Shown in pieces: positions 25,409 to 34,547 of a stretch of DNA of 64,000 nucleotides (position 1 is its first letter; each line of letters begins with the position of its first letter). The notes under the pieces were generated by a model. It was not told where the DNA came from. It did no database searches and saw only the letters and a program-made list of their open reading frames with translations. This stretch comes from Homoserinimonas sp044769865 (GTDB lineage Bacteria; Actinomycetota; Actinomycetes; Actinomycetales; Microbacteriaceae). The position numbers and the translations under genes are program-made. Location of the stretch: positions 806,001 to 870,000 of the forward strand of contig NZ_JBIZWA010000001.1 of NCBI RefSeq assembly GCF_044769865.1. Direction: 5' to 3'.

Positions 25409-26767
25409 CTACGCCCCGCGGGCCGCCCGGAGCATGTCGTCGCGGTCCACGAGCTTGATGCGCTCGCGACCCTCGGGCGCGCCAAGGGCCTTCTCAGCCT
25501 CGTCGAGGTTGTGCCACCCCGAGAGGTCGGTGTACTCGACGCCGCGCGATTCGAGCAGCTCGACGACAGACTCCGGCGACGGATGCGACGGGCTCCACCA
25601 ATCAGCCTGGCCGTTGATGACGTGGCTGATCGTCTCCATGGCGTCGCTCTTGGTGTGCCCGATGAGCCCGACGGGGCCACGCTTGATCCAGCCGGTCGCG
25701 AAGACACCGGGGACGACCTGGTCGTTGTCGTCGATGACCTGCCCCTCACGGTTGGGGATGACACCGCGGTGCTCGTCGAAGGGGATGCCGTCGAGGGGCG
25801 AGCCGAAGTAGCCGACCGCACGGTAGACCGCCTGCACGGGCACCTCGCGGATCTCGCCCGTGCCGCGCACGCCCCCCTCGCCGTCCGGCTCGGTGCGCTC
25901 GTAGCGCAGCGACTGCACGCCCGACTCCGCAGAGCCGACGATCTCGAGCGGCTTCGACCAGAAGTGCAGGTGCAGGCGGCGGGATGCCTGCCCGGTCTCG
26001 CGCGTGCGCCAGGAGTTCAGCACGCGGTTGATGACCATGACCTGCTTGTTGGTCGCGATGGCCGCCTCGGATGCGGCATCCGTCACCTCGAAGTCCTCGT
26101 CGTAGAGCACCATGTCGACGTCGTTGAGCTCGCCGAGTTCACGCAGCTCGAGGGGGGTGAACTTGACCTGGGCGGGTCCGCGGCGGCCGAAGACGTGCAC
26201 GTCGGTCACGGCCGACGCCTTCAAACCGGAGTAGACGTTGGCGGGGATCTCGGTCGTGAGCAGGTCGTCGGCGTGCTTGGCGAGCATGCGGGCGACGTCG
26301 AGCGCAACGTTGCCGTTGCCGATCACTGCGACGGATGACGTGTCGAGCGGCCACTCGCGCGGGAAGTCGGGGTGCCCGTCGTACCAGTTGACGAACTCGG
26401 CGGCGCCGTAGCTGCGGGGCAGGTCGATGCCGGGGATGTCGAGCGAGGCATCCCGCACCGCACCCGTCGCGAAGATGACGGCGTTGTAGTGCTGCTTGAG
26501 GTCGTCGAGGGTGATGTCGGTGCCGTAGTGCACGTTGCCGAAGAGGCGGATGTCGCCGCGGTCGAGCACCTCGCGAAGGGCGTTGATGATGCCCTTGATG
26601 CGCGGGTGGTCGGGGGCGACGCCGTAGCGCACGAGCCCGTAGGGGGCGGGGAGGTGGTCGAAGAGGTCGATGGAGACATCGAACTGCTTCTCAGCCTTGA
26701 GGATGATGTCGGCGGCGTAGATGCCGGCAGGTCCGGCGCCGACGATGGCAAGCCTCAGCTTTGTCAT
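25409..26767 (-). CDS. fprA: Ferredoxin-NADP+ reductase, FprA type
   Basis: 452 aa, standard for FprA/adrenodoxin-reductase relatives. FAD-binding LRLAIVGAGPAGIYAADIIL at the N-terminus, PYGLVRYGVAPDHPRIKGI after it, NADP-binding AVIGNGNVALDVARML, and the C-terminal ATGWIKRGPVGLIGHTKSDA. Moves electrons between NADPH and ferredoxin. GAAAGGA 4 nt before ATG. Last of the menG-polyprenyl synthase-fprA run on the minus strand. Could supply reduced ferredoxin to oxygenases; not specific to vanAB, which has its own reductase. Confidence 0.92.
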   Translation of the reverse strand: MTKLRLAIVGAGPAGIYAADIILKAEKQFDVSIDLFDHLPAPYGLVRYGVAPDHPRIKGIINALREVLDRGDIRLFGNVHYGTDITLDDLKQHYNAVIFATGAVRDASLDIPGIDLPRSYGAAEFVNWYDGHPDFPREWPLDTSSVAVIGNGNVALDVARMLAKHADDLLTTEIPANVYSGLKASAVTDVHVFGRRGPAQVKFTPLELRELGELNDVDMVLYDEDFEVTDAASEAAIATNKQVMVINRVLNSWRTRETGQASRRLHLHFWSKPLEIVGSAESGVQSLRYERTEPDGEGGVRGTGEIREVPVQAVYRAVGYFGSPLDGIPFDEHRGVIPNREGQVIDDNDQVVPGVFATGWIKRGPVGLIGHTKSDAMETISHVINGQADWWSPSHPSPESVVELLESRGVEYTDLSGWHNLDEAEKALGAPEGRERIKLVDRDDMLRAARGA

Positions 26768-26786
26768 GGGGTCCTTTCGGGGAAGG

Positions 26787-27842
26787 TCAGCTGCTGCGCT
26801 CGACGATGGAGTCCGCGAAGCGGGTGAGGGCCTTCTTGACGGGGCCCTCCGGGAGGGGTGCGATGGCGTCCTGCGCCTCGCGGGCCCAGCGGTGGGCCTC
26901 TTCTATCGTGCGGGCCGTGGCTGAGTGCTCGCGGAGTTGCGCGATCTCGGCATCCAGCGGGGTCTCCGCCTCGCGGCCGGCTTCGATGCGGGCGAGCAGG
27001 TCCGCGGCATCCAGGTCGGTCTCGGCATCGCGCTGCAGGTAGAGCAGCGGCAGCGTCACGACGCCCGCGCGCAGGTCGGTGCCGGCGACCTTGCCGGTCT
27101 CCTCGAACTCGGCGGAGAGGTCGATGACGTCGTCGACGAGCTGGAAGGCGACGCCGATCTTCTCGCCGAACTCCTCGACCTGGGCTTCGAAGGCGGCGGA
27201 TGCCTCGGAGAAGCTGATGCCGATGCGCGCCGCTGCGGCGATCAACGAGCCGGTCTTGTCTGCGAGCACCTGAATGTAGTGCTCGATGGGGTCCTCGCCC
27301 TCGCGAGGGCCGATCGTCTCGTGCAGCTGGCCGAGGCAGAGCCGCTCAAAGGTGTCGGCCTGCAGGCGGATGGCATCTTCACCAAGGCTCGCGATGAGCT
27401 TGCTCGCCCGGGCGAACAGCAGGTCACCGGAGAGGATCGCGACCGAGTTGCCCCACACTGTCTGCGCGCTGGGGACGCCGCGACGCATGTGCGCCTCGTC
27501 CATGACATCGTCGTGGTAGAGCGAGGCGAGGTGCGTGATCTCGAGTGCCGTCGCGGCCGTGAGCACGCGATCGTCGACGCCGCCGCCCAACTGCGAGGTG
27601 AGCAGCGTGAGGGTCGGGCGCACGCGCTTGCCGCCCGCTTCGAGCAGGTAGCGGCTCGTGACATCCGCCAGTTCGTCGGCGAAGGCGACCTCGGTGAGCA
27701 GGCGCGCCTCGACCGCCTCGAGGCCCTTCTCGACCTGGTCGACGACGCGGCGTTCCTCGGCGGTCGCGAAGATCGCCTCGGTGAGGCCGAGCGACGCCAC
27801 CATGCTTGCACGGCGGCGCACGCGTGTCAGCTTGCCGTCCAC
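26787..27842 (-). CDS. Long-chain polyprenyl diphosphate synthase (menaquinone side chain)
   Basis: 351 aa from GTG 27842, chosen for GAGGA 7 nt upstream; the frame stays open further up but that part reads as antisense. First Asp-rich motif SLYHDDVMDEAHMRRG and second QLVDDVIDLSAEF are complete. Condenses isopentenyl units onto an allylic diphosphate to make the C40-C50 tail attached to the naphthoate ring by MenA. Lies between menG and fprA with short gaps, consistent with one transcript. Confidence 0.9.
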   Translation of the reverse strand: MDGKLTRVRRRASMVASLGLTEAIFATAEERRVVDQVEKGLEAVEARLLTEVAFADELADVTSRYLLEAGGKRVRPTLTLLTSQLGGGVDDRVLTAATALEITHLASLYHDDVMDEAHMRRGVPSAQTVWGNSVAILSGDLLFARASKLIASLGEDAIRLQADTFERLCLGQLHETIGPREGEDPIEHYIQVLADKTGSLIAAAARIGISFSEASAAFEAQVEEFGEKIGVAFQLVDDVIDLSAEFEETGKVAGTDLRAGVVTLPLLYLQRDAETDLDAADLLARIEAGREAETPLDAEIAQLREHSATARTIEEAHRWAREAQDAIAPLPEGPVKKALTRFADSIVERSS

Positions 27843-27883
27843 TACATCATCCTCATCATTGTGGCCCGACGTGCGGGCATAGC

Positions 27884-28585
27884 TCAGTTCGCCGCGGGCA
27901 CGCGGGCGCGGTGCAGTGCCACCACTCCGGCCGTGAGGTTGCGGTGCTCGACCCCGGTGAAGCCGGCGTCGCGGATCCAGGATGCGAGCGTGGCCTGGTC
28001 TGGCCAGTCCGCGATGGATGCCGCCAGGTAGGTGTATGCCTCCGGGTTGGTGCTCGAGGCGCCCACCACGAGGGGCATCAGGTATTTCATGTAGGCGTTG
28101 TAGCCCGTGCGCACGAGTGCGAGCGGCGGGGTCGAGAACTCGCACACGACGAGGCGCCCGCCCGGTTTGAGCACGCGGCACATCTCGCGGAGCGCCCGCT
28201 TGGGGTCTTCGATGTTGCGCAGCCCGAAGGAGATTGTGACGGCGTCGAACTCGGCGCCGCCGAAGGGCAGGTCCATGGCGTCGGCCTGCACGAAGTCGAT
28301 CTGCGGATGCTTGCGGCGGCCCACCTCGAGCATGCCGTGCGAGAAGTCGGCGGCCACGACGTGGGCTCCGCTGCGGGAGATCACCTCGGAGCTCGTGCCC
28401 GTTCCCGCCGCAATGTCGAGGATGCGCTCCCCCGGCTGCGGGGCGATGGCCTTGACGACGGCGTGGCGCCAGAGCGCCGAGTTGCCCATCGAGAGCACGC
28501 CGTTGGTGCGGTCGTATCCGGCCGCGACCTCGTCGAACATCGCCGACACCTGGTCGGGTTGCTTGTTGAGGTCAGCGGTTGCCAC
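27884..28585 (-). CDS. menG: Demethylmenaquinone methyltransferase
   Basis: 233 aa. SAM-dependent class I methyltransferase of the UbiE/MenG family: YDRTNGVLSMG near the N-terminus, the SAM loop ILDIAAGTGTSSEVI, DAMDLPFGGAEFDAVTISFGLRNIEDP and CRVLKPGGRLVVCEFSTPP. Adds the final methyl of menaquinone. GTG start is leaderless: TAGACT, 6 nt, GTG on the minus strand. Divergent from menF with 37 bp between the starts. Confidence 0.93.
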   Translation of the reverse strand: MATADLNKQPDQVSAMFDEVAAGYDRTNGVLSMGNSALWRHAVVKAIAPQPGERILDIAAGTGTSSEVISRSGAHVVAADFSHGMLEVGRRKHPQIDFVQADAMDLPFGGAEFDAVTISFGLRNIEDPKRALREMCRVLKPGGRLVVCEFSTPPLALVRTGYNAYMKYLMPLVVGASSTNPEAYTYLAASIADWPDQATLASWIRDAGFTGVEHRNLTAGVVALHRARVPAAN

Positions 28586-28622
28586 CCGCCAAGTCTACTC
28601 GTGGCGGGGATAGGCTTGCCGG
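28586..28622. promoter_or_regulatory. Back-to-back leaderless promoters of menG and menF
   Basis: Plus strand: TAGGCT (28611-28616), 6 nt, GTG 28623. Minus strand: TAGACT (complement of 28592-28597), 6 nt, GTG 28585. The two -10 boxes lie within a 37-bp gap. Confidence 0.6.
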
Positions 28623-29906
28623 GTGATCGATCCCGTGCTGCCGGCGCCCGCGCACGGTGTTGATTCACTGACCGTCGAGACGGTCGCCATCGACAACCCC
28701 GGCCCCCTCGTTTCGCTGCTCGACCGGCAGCAGCCGCTCCTGTGGCGTCGCCGCGGTTTCGGAATCGCCGGACACGGTGTCGCGGCCCGGTTCGAGTTCT
28801 CCGGCGCGACGCGGATGACGGATGCCGCGGCCACCTGGCGCGCGGTCGCCGACGCCGCCACGATCACCGACCCGCTGGCGTTGCCCGGCACGGGTCTTGT
28901 CGCGTTCGGCAGCTTCTCCTTCTCCGCGGGTTCGGTGCATGCGAGCCGGCTGGTGGTTCCGGCCTTCGTGGTGGGTCGCGCCGAGGAGCGCTTCTGGCTG
29001 ACCCGCATCACGGTTGGCCCTGCGCCCGATGAGCCGCTGACGGCCGCGATGCTGCCGCGGGTTGAGGCCGCGACATCCGCCCCCCATGCGTCGTTTGTCG
29101 ATGGGGTGCTCTCGTCGGAGCGGTACCTCGGCATCGTTCGGGACGGCATCGGGGCGATCCGCGATGGGCGGCTCAGCAAGGTCGTGCTCGCCCGCGACCT
29201 GACGGCGCGCCTCGAGGCGGGCACCGACATCCGCCCCACGATCGCCGCCCTGGCGGAGGGCTATCCCGACTGTTGGACCTTCGCGATCGACGGCTTCATC
29301 GGCTCCAGCCCCGAGACCCTCGTGAGCGTGCACGACGGTGTCGCCACGGCGCGGGTGCTGGCGGGCAGCGCCGCGAGGGGCACGGATGCCACGAGCGACG
29401 ATGAGGCCGCGACCACCCTCGCGACCTCCCCCAAGGACCAGGACGAGCACGAGTTCGCGGTGCAGAGCGTGCTGGCATCGCTGCGTCCGCACAGTCGCGG
29501 GGTGGTCGCGAGCGAGGTTCCCTTCACCCTGCGACTGCCGAACGTGTGGCACCTCGCGAGCGACGTGGAGGGCGTACTCGACGACGGATCGACCTCGCTC
29601 GACCTCATTCAGGCGCTGCACCCGACCGCGGCCGTCGCGGGCACGCCGACGCCCGACGCCATGACGTTGATCGACGAGCTCGAGCCCTTCGACCGCGGAC
29701 CCTACGCGGGCCCGGTCGGCTGGGTCGGCGCCGACGGCGACGGCGAGTGGGCGATCGCCCTGCGGAGCGCGCGAGTGGACCCAGACGGCACAGTGACCGC
29801 ATGGGCGGGCGCCGGCATCGTGGCCGACTCCGACCCCGAGCGGGAACTCCTCGAGACCCGCATGAAGTTCAAGCCCGTCGTCGACGCATTCGACCCGATC
29901 GCCTGA
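28623..29906 (+). CDS. menF: Isochorismate synthase
   Basis: 427 aa. Chorismate-binding enzyme fold occupying residues about 150-425: SSERYLGIVRDGIGAIRDGRLSKVVLARDL, FIGSSPETLVSV, RVLAGSAARGTD, the HEFAVQSVLASLRP motif and the C-terminal GPYAGPVGWVGADGDGEWAIALRSA with AGAGIVADSDPERELLET. Converts chorismate to isochorismate, the first menaquinone step. GTG 28623 is leaderless. An EntC-type siderophore role is unlikely amid men genes. Confidence 0.92.
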   Translation: MIDPVLPAPAHGVDSLTVETVAIDNPGPLVSLLDRQQPLLWRRRGFGIAGHGVAARFEFSGATRMTDAAATWRAVADAATITDPLALPGTGLVAFGSFSFSAGSVHASRLVVPAFVVGRAEERFWLTRITVGPAPDEPLTAAMLPRVEAATSAPHASFVDGVLSSERYLGIVRDGIGAIRDGRLSKVVLARDLTARLEAGTDIRPTIAALAEGYPDCWTFAIDGFIGSSPETLVSVHDGVATARVLAGSAARGTDATSDDEAATTLATSPKDQDEHEFAVQSVLASLRPHSRGVVASEVPFTLRLPNVWHLASDVEGVLDDGSTSLDLIQALHPTAAVAGTPTPDAMTLIDELEPFDRGPYAGPVGWVGADGDGEWAIALRSARVDPDGTVTAWAGAGIVADSDPERELLETRMKFKPVVDAFDPIA

Positions 29907-29932
29907 GGCTCATCGGACCCAACCTCCGACGC

Positions 29933-29986
29933 GAGTGGCCAAACTTTCGGCTTCCCGACCGGGCTAGGCCGAAACTTTGGCCACTC
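29933..29986. repeat. Palindromic element between menF and menD
   Basis: GAGTGGCCAAACTTTCGGC (29933-29951) and GCCGAAACTTTGGCCACTC (29968-29986) form a 19-bp stem with one mismatch and a 16-nt loop, between converging stops. Shares GAGTGGCCAAA and spacing with 55588-55649. Confidence 0.75.
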
Positions 29987-30037
29987 ACAGGGCAGAGCAC
30001 CGCCCACGACGTCAAGCACCCGCCAGCGGGGCAGCCG

Positions 30038-31726
30038 TCAGCGCGCCAGCGGCACCTCGATCACGACCGGCCCGGGCGAACCCGTGAGCGCGGCATCCAG
30101 CTCGCTGCGGGTCGCCGCGCGCACGTACTCCCAGCCGTAGGCGCCAACGAGCGCACCCAGGTCGACCTCGTGCGGGGTCGTCATGACGCGCTCGAACGCG
30201 GAGGGGTCGGATGTCGCGGCGACCTCAAGCCCGCCGAAGATCGTTCCCCCACCGTCGTTGCCGACGATCACCTGGATTCGTGGTCGCTCCTCCCCGCGCC
30301 CGAGGAGCAGCCCCCCGGGCTCGTGCAGGAACGTCAGGTCGCCGACCAGCGCGCGGGTGACGCCCGTGGCATCCGTCGCGTCCTGGCTTGCGATCGCGAC
30401 ACCGATCGCGGTCGAGATTGTGCCGTCGATGCCGGCGAGACCGCGGTTGGCGTGCACGCGGATTTTCTTTCCGGGCACGGCGCTGTCGACCTCGCGGATG
30501 AGGCGCGAGGAGCCGAGCACAAGCCGGTCGTGCGGCCAGGTGGCACGCCACACGGCGTCGGCGAGGCCGCGGCGCGTGACGGGTGCACGGAGGGCGGCGA
30601 GCGTCTGCCGCTGGAACGCCGCCGTGACGGTGCCGTCGTAGGCATCCGGGGCATCGACGACGGGGGCGTCATCGGATGCCTCAATCAGGCCGCGGCTCGT
30701 GTGCACCCAGCGTCCCAGCCAGGAGCGGTCGGGGTCAGGGGCACCCTCGACCTCGATCGCATCGACGAACTCGGCGACGCGATGACCGGGGTTGTAGTCC
30801 TCGGGCGAGTCGCCGCGCACGACGATCGTGTGCACGTCAGCGCGCTGGATGAGCTGCGGCACCTCGCGACTCAGGCTCGGGTGGCCGAAGACGATGGCGC
30901 GCTCGACGCGGCCGCCGAAGTCGGCGTCGCGCAGGAGCTCGCGGTAGGCGGCGACGAGGTTGGGGCCGAAACGCGCACCGCTCGAGACCTCGGCAAGGAG
31001 CGGGGCGCCGAGGGCGCGGGCTGTTGCTTCGGCCTGCTCGCCGGAGCGGTCCCCGGCAATGACGACCGTGTGCGGCGCGGCGGAGATGCGGAGGGGGTGG
31101 TGGGTTGAGGAGCGAGGCACGAGCGTATCGAAACCCGCAGCGTCGCCCGCGGCAGGCAACTCCACGATCGCCGCCGAGAGGGGCTCGCGGAAGGCGACGT
31201 TCAGGTGCACCGGGCCAGGGGCATCCGAATGCCCGGATGCGGCCGACCACGCCTCCCGGGCGATCGCACGTGCACCAGCTGGGTCGACGCTGTCGTGCGA
31301 GGGCGCGTCGATGTCGCGGGTGAAGCGCACGGCCGGGCCGAAGATGCCGTGCTGCTCCGTCGTCTGGTTGGAGCCGATGCCGCGGAGCTCGGCGGGGCGG
31401 TCGCCAGTGATGACGATGAGGGGCACGCCCGCGTGGTGTGCCTCAAGCACCGCGGGGTGCAGGTTGGCGACGGCGGTGCCCGAGGTCGTGATGACGGCGG
31501 CCGGATGCCCCGACTCGGCCGCGAGACCAAGCGCGAGAAAGCCGGCCGAACGCTCGTCGATGCGCACGTGCAGGCGGGCACGGTCGGCCCGTTCGAACTC
31601 AGCGGCGGCAAGCGCCAGCGCCTGCGAGCGCGAGCCGGGACTCACGACGAGGTGGCGTACGCCGAGGTCAACGAGTTCCGCCAGCAGGCTGACCGCGAAC
31701 TCCGTCGCCGGGCTCCCGGGCGTCAT
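30038..31726 (-). CDS. menD: 2-succinyl-5-enolpyruvyl-6-hydroxy-3-cyclohexene-1-carboxylate synthase
   Basis: 562 aa, typical. Thiamine-diphosphate enzyme: N-terminal VRHLVVSPGSRSQALALA, the conserved catalytic Glu region RLHVRIDERSAGFLALG, GHPAAVITTSGTAVANLHPAV, and the ThDP/Mg motif LVGDLTFLHEPGGL (GDxxx-N variant) with VIVGNDGGGTIFGGLE. Joins 2-oxoglutarate and isochorismate. ATG 31726 overlaps the stop of the upstream membrane-protein gene by 4 nt (ATGA), so the two are coupled. Confidence 0.93.
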   Translation of the reverse strand: MTPGSPATEFAVSLLAELVDLGVRHLVVSPGSRSQALALAAAEFERADRARLHVRIDERSAGFLALGLAAESGHPAAVITTSGTAVANLHPAVLEAHHAGVPLIVITGDRPAELRGIGSNQTTEQHGIFGPAVRFTRDIDAPSHDSVDPAGARAIAREAWSAASGHSDAPGPVHLNVAFREPLSAAIVELPAAGDAAGFDTLVPRSSTHHPLRISAAPHTVVIAGDRSGEQAEATARALGAPLLAEVSSGARFGPNLVAAYRELLRDADFGGRVERAIVFGHPSLSREVPQLIQRADVHTIVVRGDSPEDYNPGHRVAEFVDAIEVEGAPDPDRSWLGRWVHTSRGLIEASDDAPVVDAPDAYDGTVTAAFQRQTLAALRAPVTRRGLADAVWRATWPHDRLVLGSSRLIREVDSAVPGKKIRVHANRGLAGIDGTISTAIGVAIASQDATDATGVTRALVGDLTFLHEPGGLLLGRGEERPRIQVIVGNDGGGTIFGGLEVAATSDPSAFERVMTTPHEVDLGALVGAYGWEYVRAATRSELDAALTGSPGPVVIEVPLAR

Positions 31727-32103
31727 TCGCCCTTGGGCTCGTCGCTCGTGCCCTTCAGGCCCGTGTTGTCTTCGTCGTCGAGTTCCGCAAGCTTCGCCTC
31801 GAGGTCGCGGATGCGCTGCTCGCGCTCCGCCTCGGTGTCGACGCTGCGCAGGAACGCGGGGTCGTCGTCGGGGTAGACCGGACGCGAGGGCGAGGGGCGA
31901 CTGCCGGCACGCGGCATCCGCTCCTTGCCGATCGTGAACCAGAGCAGCCCACCGATGAGCGGCAGGATGATGATGACGAAGACCCAAGCGCCCTTGGGGA
32001 GGCCGCGGGCACGGAAGTCGTCGGTGCGGATGCAGTCGATGAGCGCGTAGACCCAGAAGGCCAGCAACAGTGCTGCCCCGAAGACGGGTAGGAAGGCGCG
32101 CAT
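31723..32103 (-). CDS. Small membrane protein with PLDc_N-type domain
   Basis: 126 aa. Two membrane segments (about 3-22 and 40-60) with FWVYALIDCIRTDDFRARGLPKGAWVFVIIILPLIGGLLWFTIGK split over them, the N-terminal domain otherwise seen in cardiolipin synthases but here alone. The tail is charged and Pro/Glu-rich. Coupled to menD by ATGA, a pairing common in Actinobacteria but unexplained. Leaderless: TAGACT, 6 nt, ATG. Confidence 0.75.
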   Translation of the reverse strand: MRAFLPVFGAALLLAFWVYALIDCIRTDDFRARGLPKGAWVFVIIILPLIGGLLWFTIGKERMPRAGSRPSPSRPVYPDDDPAFLRSVDTEAEREQRIRDLEAKLAELDDEDNTGLKGTSDEPKGE

Positions 32104-32195
32104 GCCACGAGTCTACGCCAGCGGACTTGGTGGCCGCTGGGCGAGCAGCCGACCGAAGCGACGGATGCCCAGCCCGCCCTGCGTAGACTCGTGGC
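32104..32195. promoter_or_regulatory. Twin divergent leaderless promoters inside a perfect 15-bp inverted repeat
   Basis: GCCACGAGTCTACGC (32104-32118) and GCGTAGACTCGTGGC (32181-32195) are exact complements. Each carries TAGACT and the 6-nt gap to the start codon (ATG at 32103 on minus, GTG at 32196 on plus). Confidence 0.65.
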
Positions 32196-32501
32196 GTGAA
32201 ATCCTCCCACCGTTGGTTGCTCTACACGCTCCTGCGCCTCGGCCTCTTCGCCGGCGTCTTCGCCGCACTGATGCTGCTCGGCATCTGGTGGTGGTTGTCG
32301 GCGATCTTCGCGATGGTGATCTCCTTCTCGGTCGCGTACCTGTTCTTCCGCGACACCCGCGACCAGCTGGCCCTCGACCTGCAGCAGCGGCGCGAGAAGC
32401 CCGAGGTGCACCCCGACGCCGAGGCTGAGGACGCGGTGACGGATGCGCCGGACACGGTTGCAGCCGAAAGGCGCGACGAGTCCGGCCCCGAGGCCCGCTA
32501 G
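32196..32501 (+). CDS. DUF4229-type small membrane protein
   Basis: 101 aa from GTG 32196. Two hydrophobic helices (about 8-30 and 33-52) joined by LLGIWWWLSAIFAM, then VAYLFFRDTRDQLALDLQQRR and an acidic disordered tail. Matches the actinobacterial DUF4229 pattern that often sits beside menA. Role unknown. Leaderless promoter identical over 15 bp to that of the divergent gene. Confidence 0.75.
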   Translation: MKSSHRWLLYTLLRLGLFAGVFAALMLLGIWWWLSAIFAMVISFSVAYLFFRDTRDQLALDLQQRREKPEVHPDAEAEDAVTDAPDTVAAERRDESGPEAR

Positions 32502-32513
32502 ACCCAGCTCCCG

Positions 32514-33488
32514 CTAGAACACGATCGCGGCGGCCAACCCCAGCGCGAAGACGAGCGAGGTGATGCTCGCGAGCTTGAGCACGAGCAGGAACTCCTGCGC
32601 CGTCTTGCCCGTGCATGCGATGATCGCCGCGGGCACCGCGAGGAGCAGCACGAAGAACACGTACTTCGCGAGGATGAACAGCAGCGCGAAGAACACGAGG
32701 ATGCCGAACGGCGCCAGGATCAGCACCGTGAAGAGCACGCGGGATGCCGTGAGCCCGATGAGCACCGAGAGGGTGCGCTTGCCGGAGAGGCGGTCCTGTT
32801 CGATGTCGCGCATGTTGTTGGCGACGAGCACGGAGCAGGCGAAGAGCCCCGCGATGACCGCGAGCAGCCACGCCTCGAGCGAGACGGTGCCCACCTGCAC
32901 GTACATCGTGCCGGCGGTCGCGACGAGGCCGAAGAACACGAAGACGAAGACCTCGCCCAGACCGTAGTAGCCATACGGATGCTTGCCACCGGTGTAGAAC
33001 CAGGCGGCGGCGATCGCGGCCGCCCCGACGGCGAGCAGCCACCACTGCCCGCTGAGCACGATGACGGCGAGGCCGGCCAGCGCGCCGAGGCCGAGGAACA
33101 CGAGCGCCACCGTCAGCACCGTGCGGGGCTTCGCGGCGCCCGAGCCGGTCAACCGCGACGGGCCCACGCGGTGGGCGTCGGTGCCACGGATGCCGTCGGA
33201 GTAGTCGTTCGCGTAGTTGACGCCGATCTGCAGCAGGAGCGCGGTCGCGAGGCACAGGAGCGCCCGCACCCAGTGCCAGCCCTCTTCGGGCGCGGAGAAG
33301 TGGGCCGCCGCCGTGCCAAGCACGACGGGAGCGATGCCGAGCGTGAGGGTGCGGATGCGAGCCCCGGCGATCCAGTCGCCCGCCGTCGCCGGCTTCACCT
33401 TCGCCTGCGGGGGCACCGGCCGCTTGGTGCTGCGCGCCGCCGCCGCGGTCTTGCGGGGATCCATTCTCTGCTGCTTCGCTCTAGCCAC
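32514..33488 (-). CDS. menA: 1,4-dihydroxy-2-naphthoate polyprenyltransferase
   Basis: 324 aa, about nine membrane helices. UbiA family: first Asp-rich motif NYANDYSDGIRGTDAHRVGP, second LVANNMRDIEQDRLSGKRTL. Attaches the polyprenyl tail made by the 26787 enzyme to dihydroxynaphthoate, at the membrane. GTG 33488 is leaderless: TAGGAT, 6 nt, GTG. Converges on the DUF4229 gene. Confidence 0.93.
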   Translation of the reverse strand: MARAKQQRMDPRKTAAAARSTKRPVPPQAKVKPATAGDWIAGARIRTLTLGIAPVVLGTAAAHFSAPEEGWHWVRALLCLATALLLQIGVNYANDYSDGIRGTDAHRVGPSRLTGSGAAKPRTVLTVALVFLGLGALAGLAVIVLSGQWWLLAVGAAAIAAAWFYTGGKHPYGYYGLGEVFVFVFFGLVATAGTMYVQVGTVSLEAWLLAVIAGLFACSVLVANNMRDIEQDRLSGKRTLSVLIGLTASRVLFTVLILAPFGILVFFALLFILAKYVFFVLLLAVPAAIIACTGKTAQEFLLVLKLASITSLVFALGLAAAIVF

Positions 33489-33530
33489 GATCGAATCCTA
33501 TTCGGGAGTGCACACGAGGCATCCGCCATG

Positions 33531-33555
33531 AGCGCTGGCGCTTCTCATCAGCGCT
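33531..33555 (-). terminator. Weak hairpin downstream of menB
   Basis: AGCGCTG (33531-33537) and CAGCGCT (33549-33555), 11-nt loop, about 40 bp past the menB stop. Confidence 0.35.
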
Positions 33556-33596
33556 GCCGAATATTCGGGCGCTCTGACGAAAAGACACCGCGCTCG

Positions 33597-34499
33597 TCAG
33601 AACTGCCAGGGGAACGGCGACCAGTCCGGCGCGCGCTTCTCGAGGAACGAGTCGCGGCCCTCGACGGCCTCGTCCGTGCCGTAGGCGAGGCGCGTCGCCT
33701 CGCCCGCGAAGACCTGCTGCCCCACGAGCCCGTCGTCGACCGCGTTGAAGGCGAACTTGAGCATCCGGATGGCGGTCGGCGACTTGGTCAGGATCTCCTG
33801 CGCCCACTCGTAGGCTGTGATCTCGAGCTCCTCGTGCGGCACGACCGAGTTGACCGACCCCATCTCGTAGGCACGCTGGGCGCTGTACTCCCTGGCGAGG
33901 AAGAAGACCTCGCGCGCGTTCTTCTGCCCGATCTGACGAGCGAAGTAGGCACTGCCGTAACCGGCGTCGAAGGAGCCGACATCGGCATCCGTCTGCTTGA
34001 ACTTGCCGTGCTCAGCCGACGCGATCGTCAGGTCGCAGACGACGTGGAGCGAGTGGCCGCCGCCAGCCGCCCAGCCGGGCACGACCGCGATGACGACCTT
34101 CGGCATGAAGCGGATGAGCCGCTGCACCTCGAGGATGTGGAGGCGGCCCGAACGCGCGGGGTCCTGCACGGTCGTCGCGTCATCCGAGTACTTGTAACCG
34201 TCACGGCCCCGGATGCGCTGGTCGCCACCCGAGCAGAAGGCCCAGCCGCCATCCTTGGGGCTCGGCCCGTTGCCGGTCAGCAGCACGACGCCGATGCGCG
34301 GGTTCTGGCGGGCGTCGTCGAGCGCGCGGTAGAGCTCATCGACCGTGTGCGGGCGGAACGCGTTGCGCACCTCCGGCCGATTGAACGCGATGCGGGCGAC
34401 GCGGCCGTCAGTGTCGTGGTGGTACGTGATGTCGGTCAGCGCGTCGGCGCCCGGCGCCACCACCCAGCGGGATTCGTCGAAGAGCTCGGAGACGGTCAT
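33597..34499 (-). CDS. menB: 1,4-dihydroxy-2-naphthoyl-CoA synthase
   Basis: 300 aa. Crotonase fold: ITYHHDTDGRVARIAFNRPE, the oxyanion-hole segment GWAFCSGGDQRIRG, WAAGGGHSLHVVCDLTIAS and the MenB-specific DADVGSFDAGYGSAYFARQIGQKNAREVFF split across it. Cyclises O-succinylbenzoyl-CoA. Leaderless ATG 34499: TAGGCT, 6 nt, ATG. The CoA ligase MenE that would feed it is not in this window. Confidence 0.94.
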   Translation of the reverse strand: MTVSELFDESRWVVAPGADALTDITYHHDTDGRVARIAFNRPEVRNAFRPHTVDELYRALDDARQNPRIGVVLLTGNGPSPKDGGWAFCSGGDQRIRGRDGYKYSDDATTVQDPARSGRLHILEVQRLIRFMPKVVIAVVPGWAAGGGHSLHVVCDLTIASAEHGKFKQTDADVGSFDAGYGSAYFARQIGQKNAREVFFLAREYSAQRAYEMGSVNSVVPHEELEITAYEWAQEILTKSPTAIRMLKFAFNAVDDGLVGQQVFAGEATRLAYGTDEAVEGRDSFLEKRAPDWSPFPWQF

Positions 34500-34547
34500 G
34501 CTCCCAGCCTACGGGCGGGCGGCGCGCGAAGTTTTGTGCGTCGCGCG

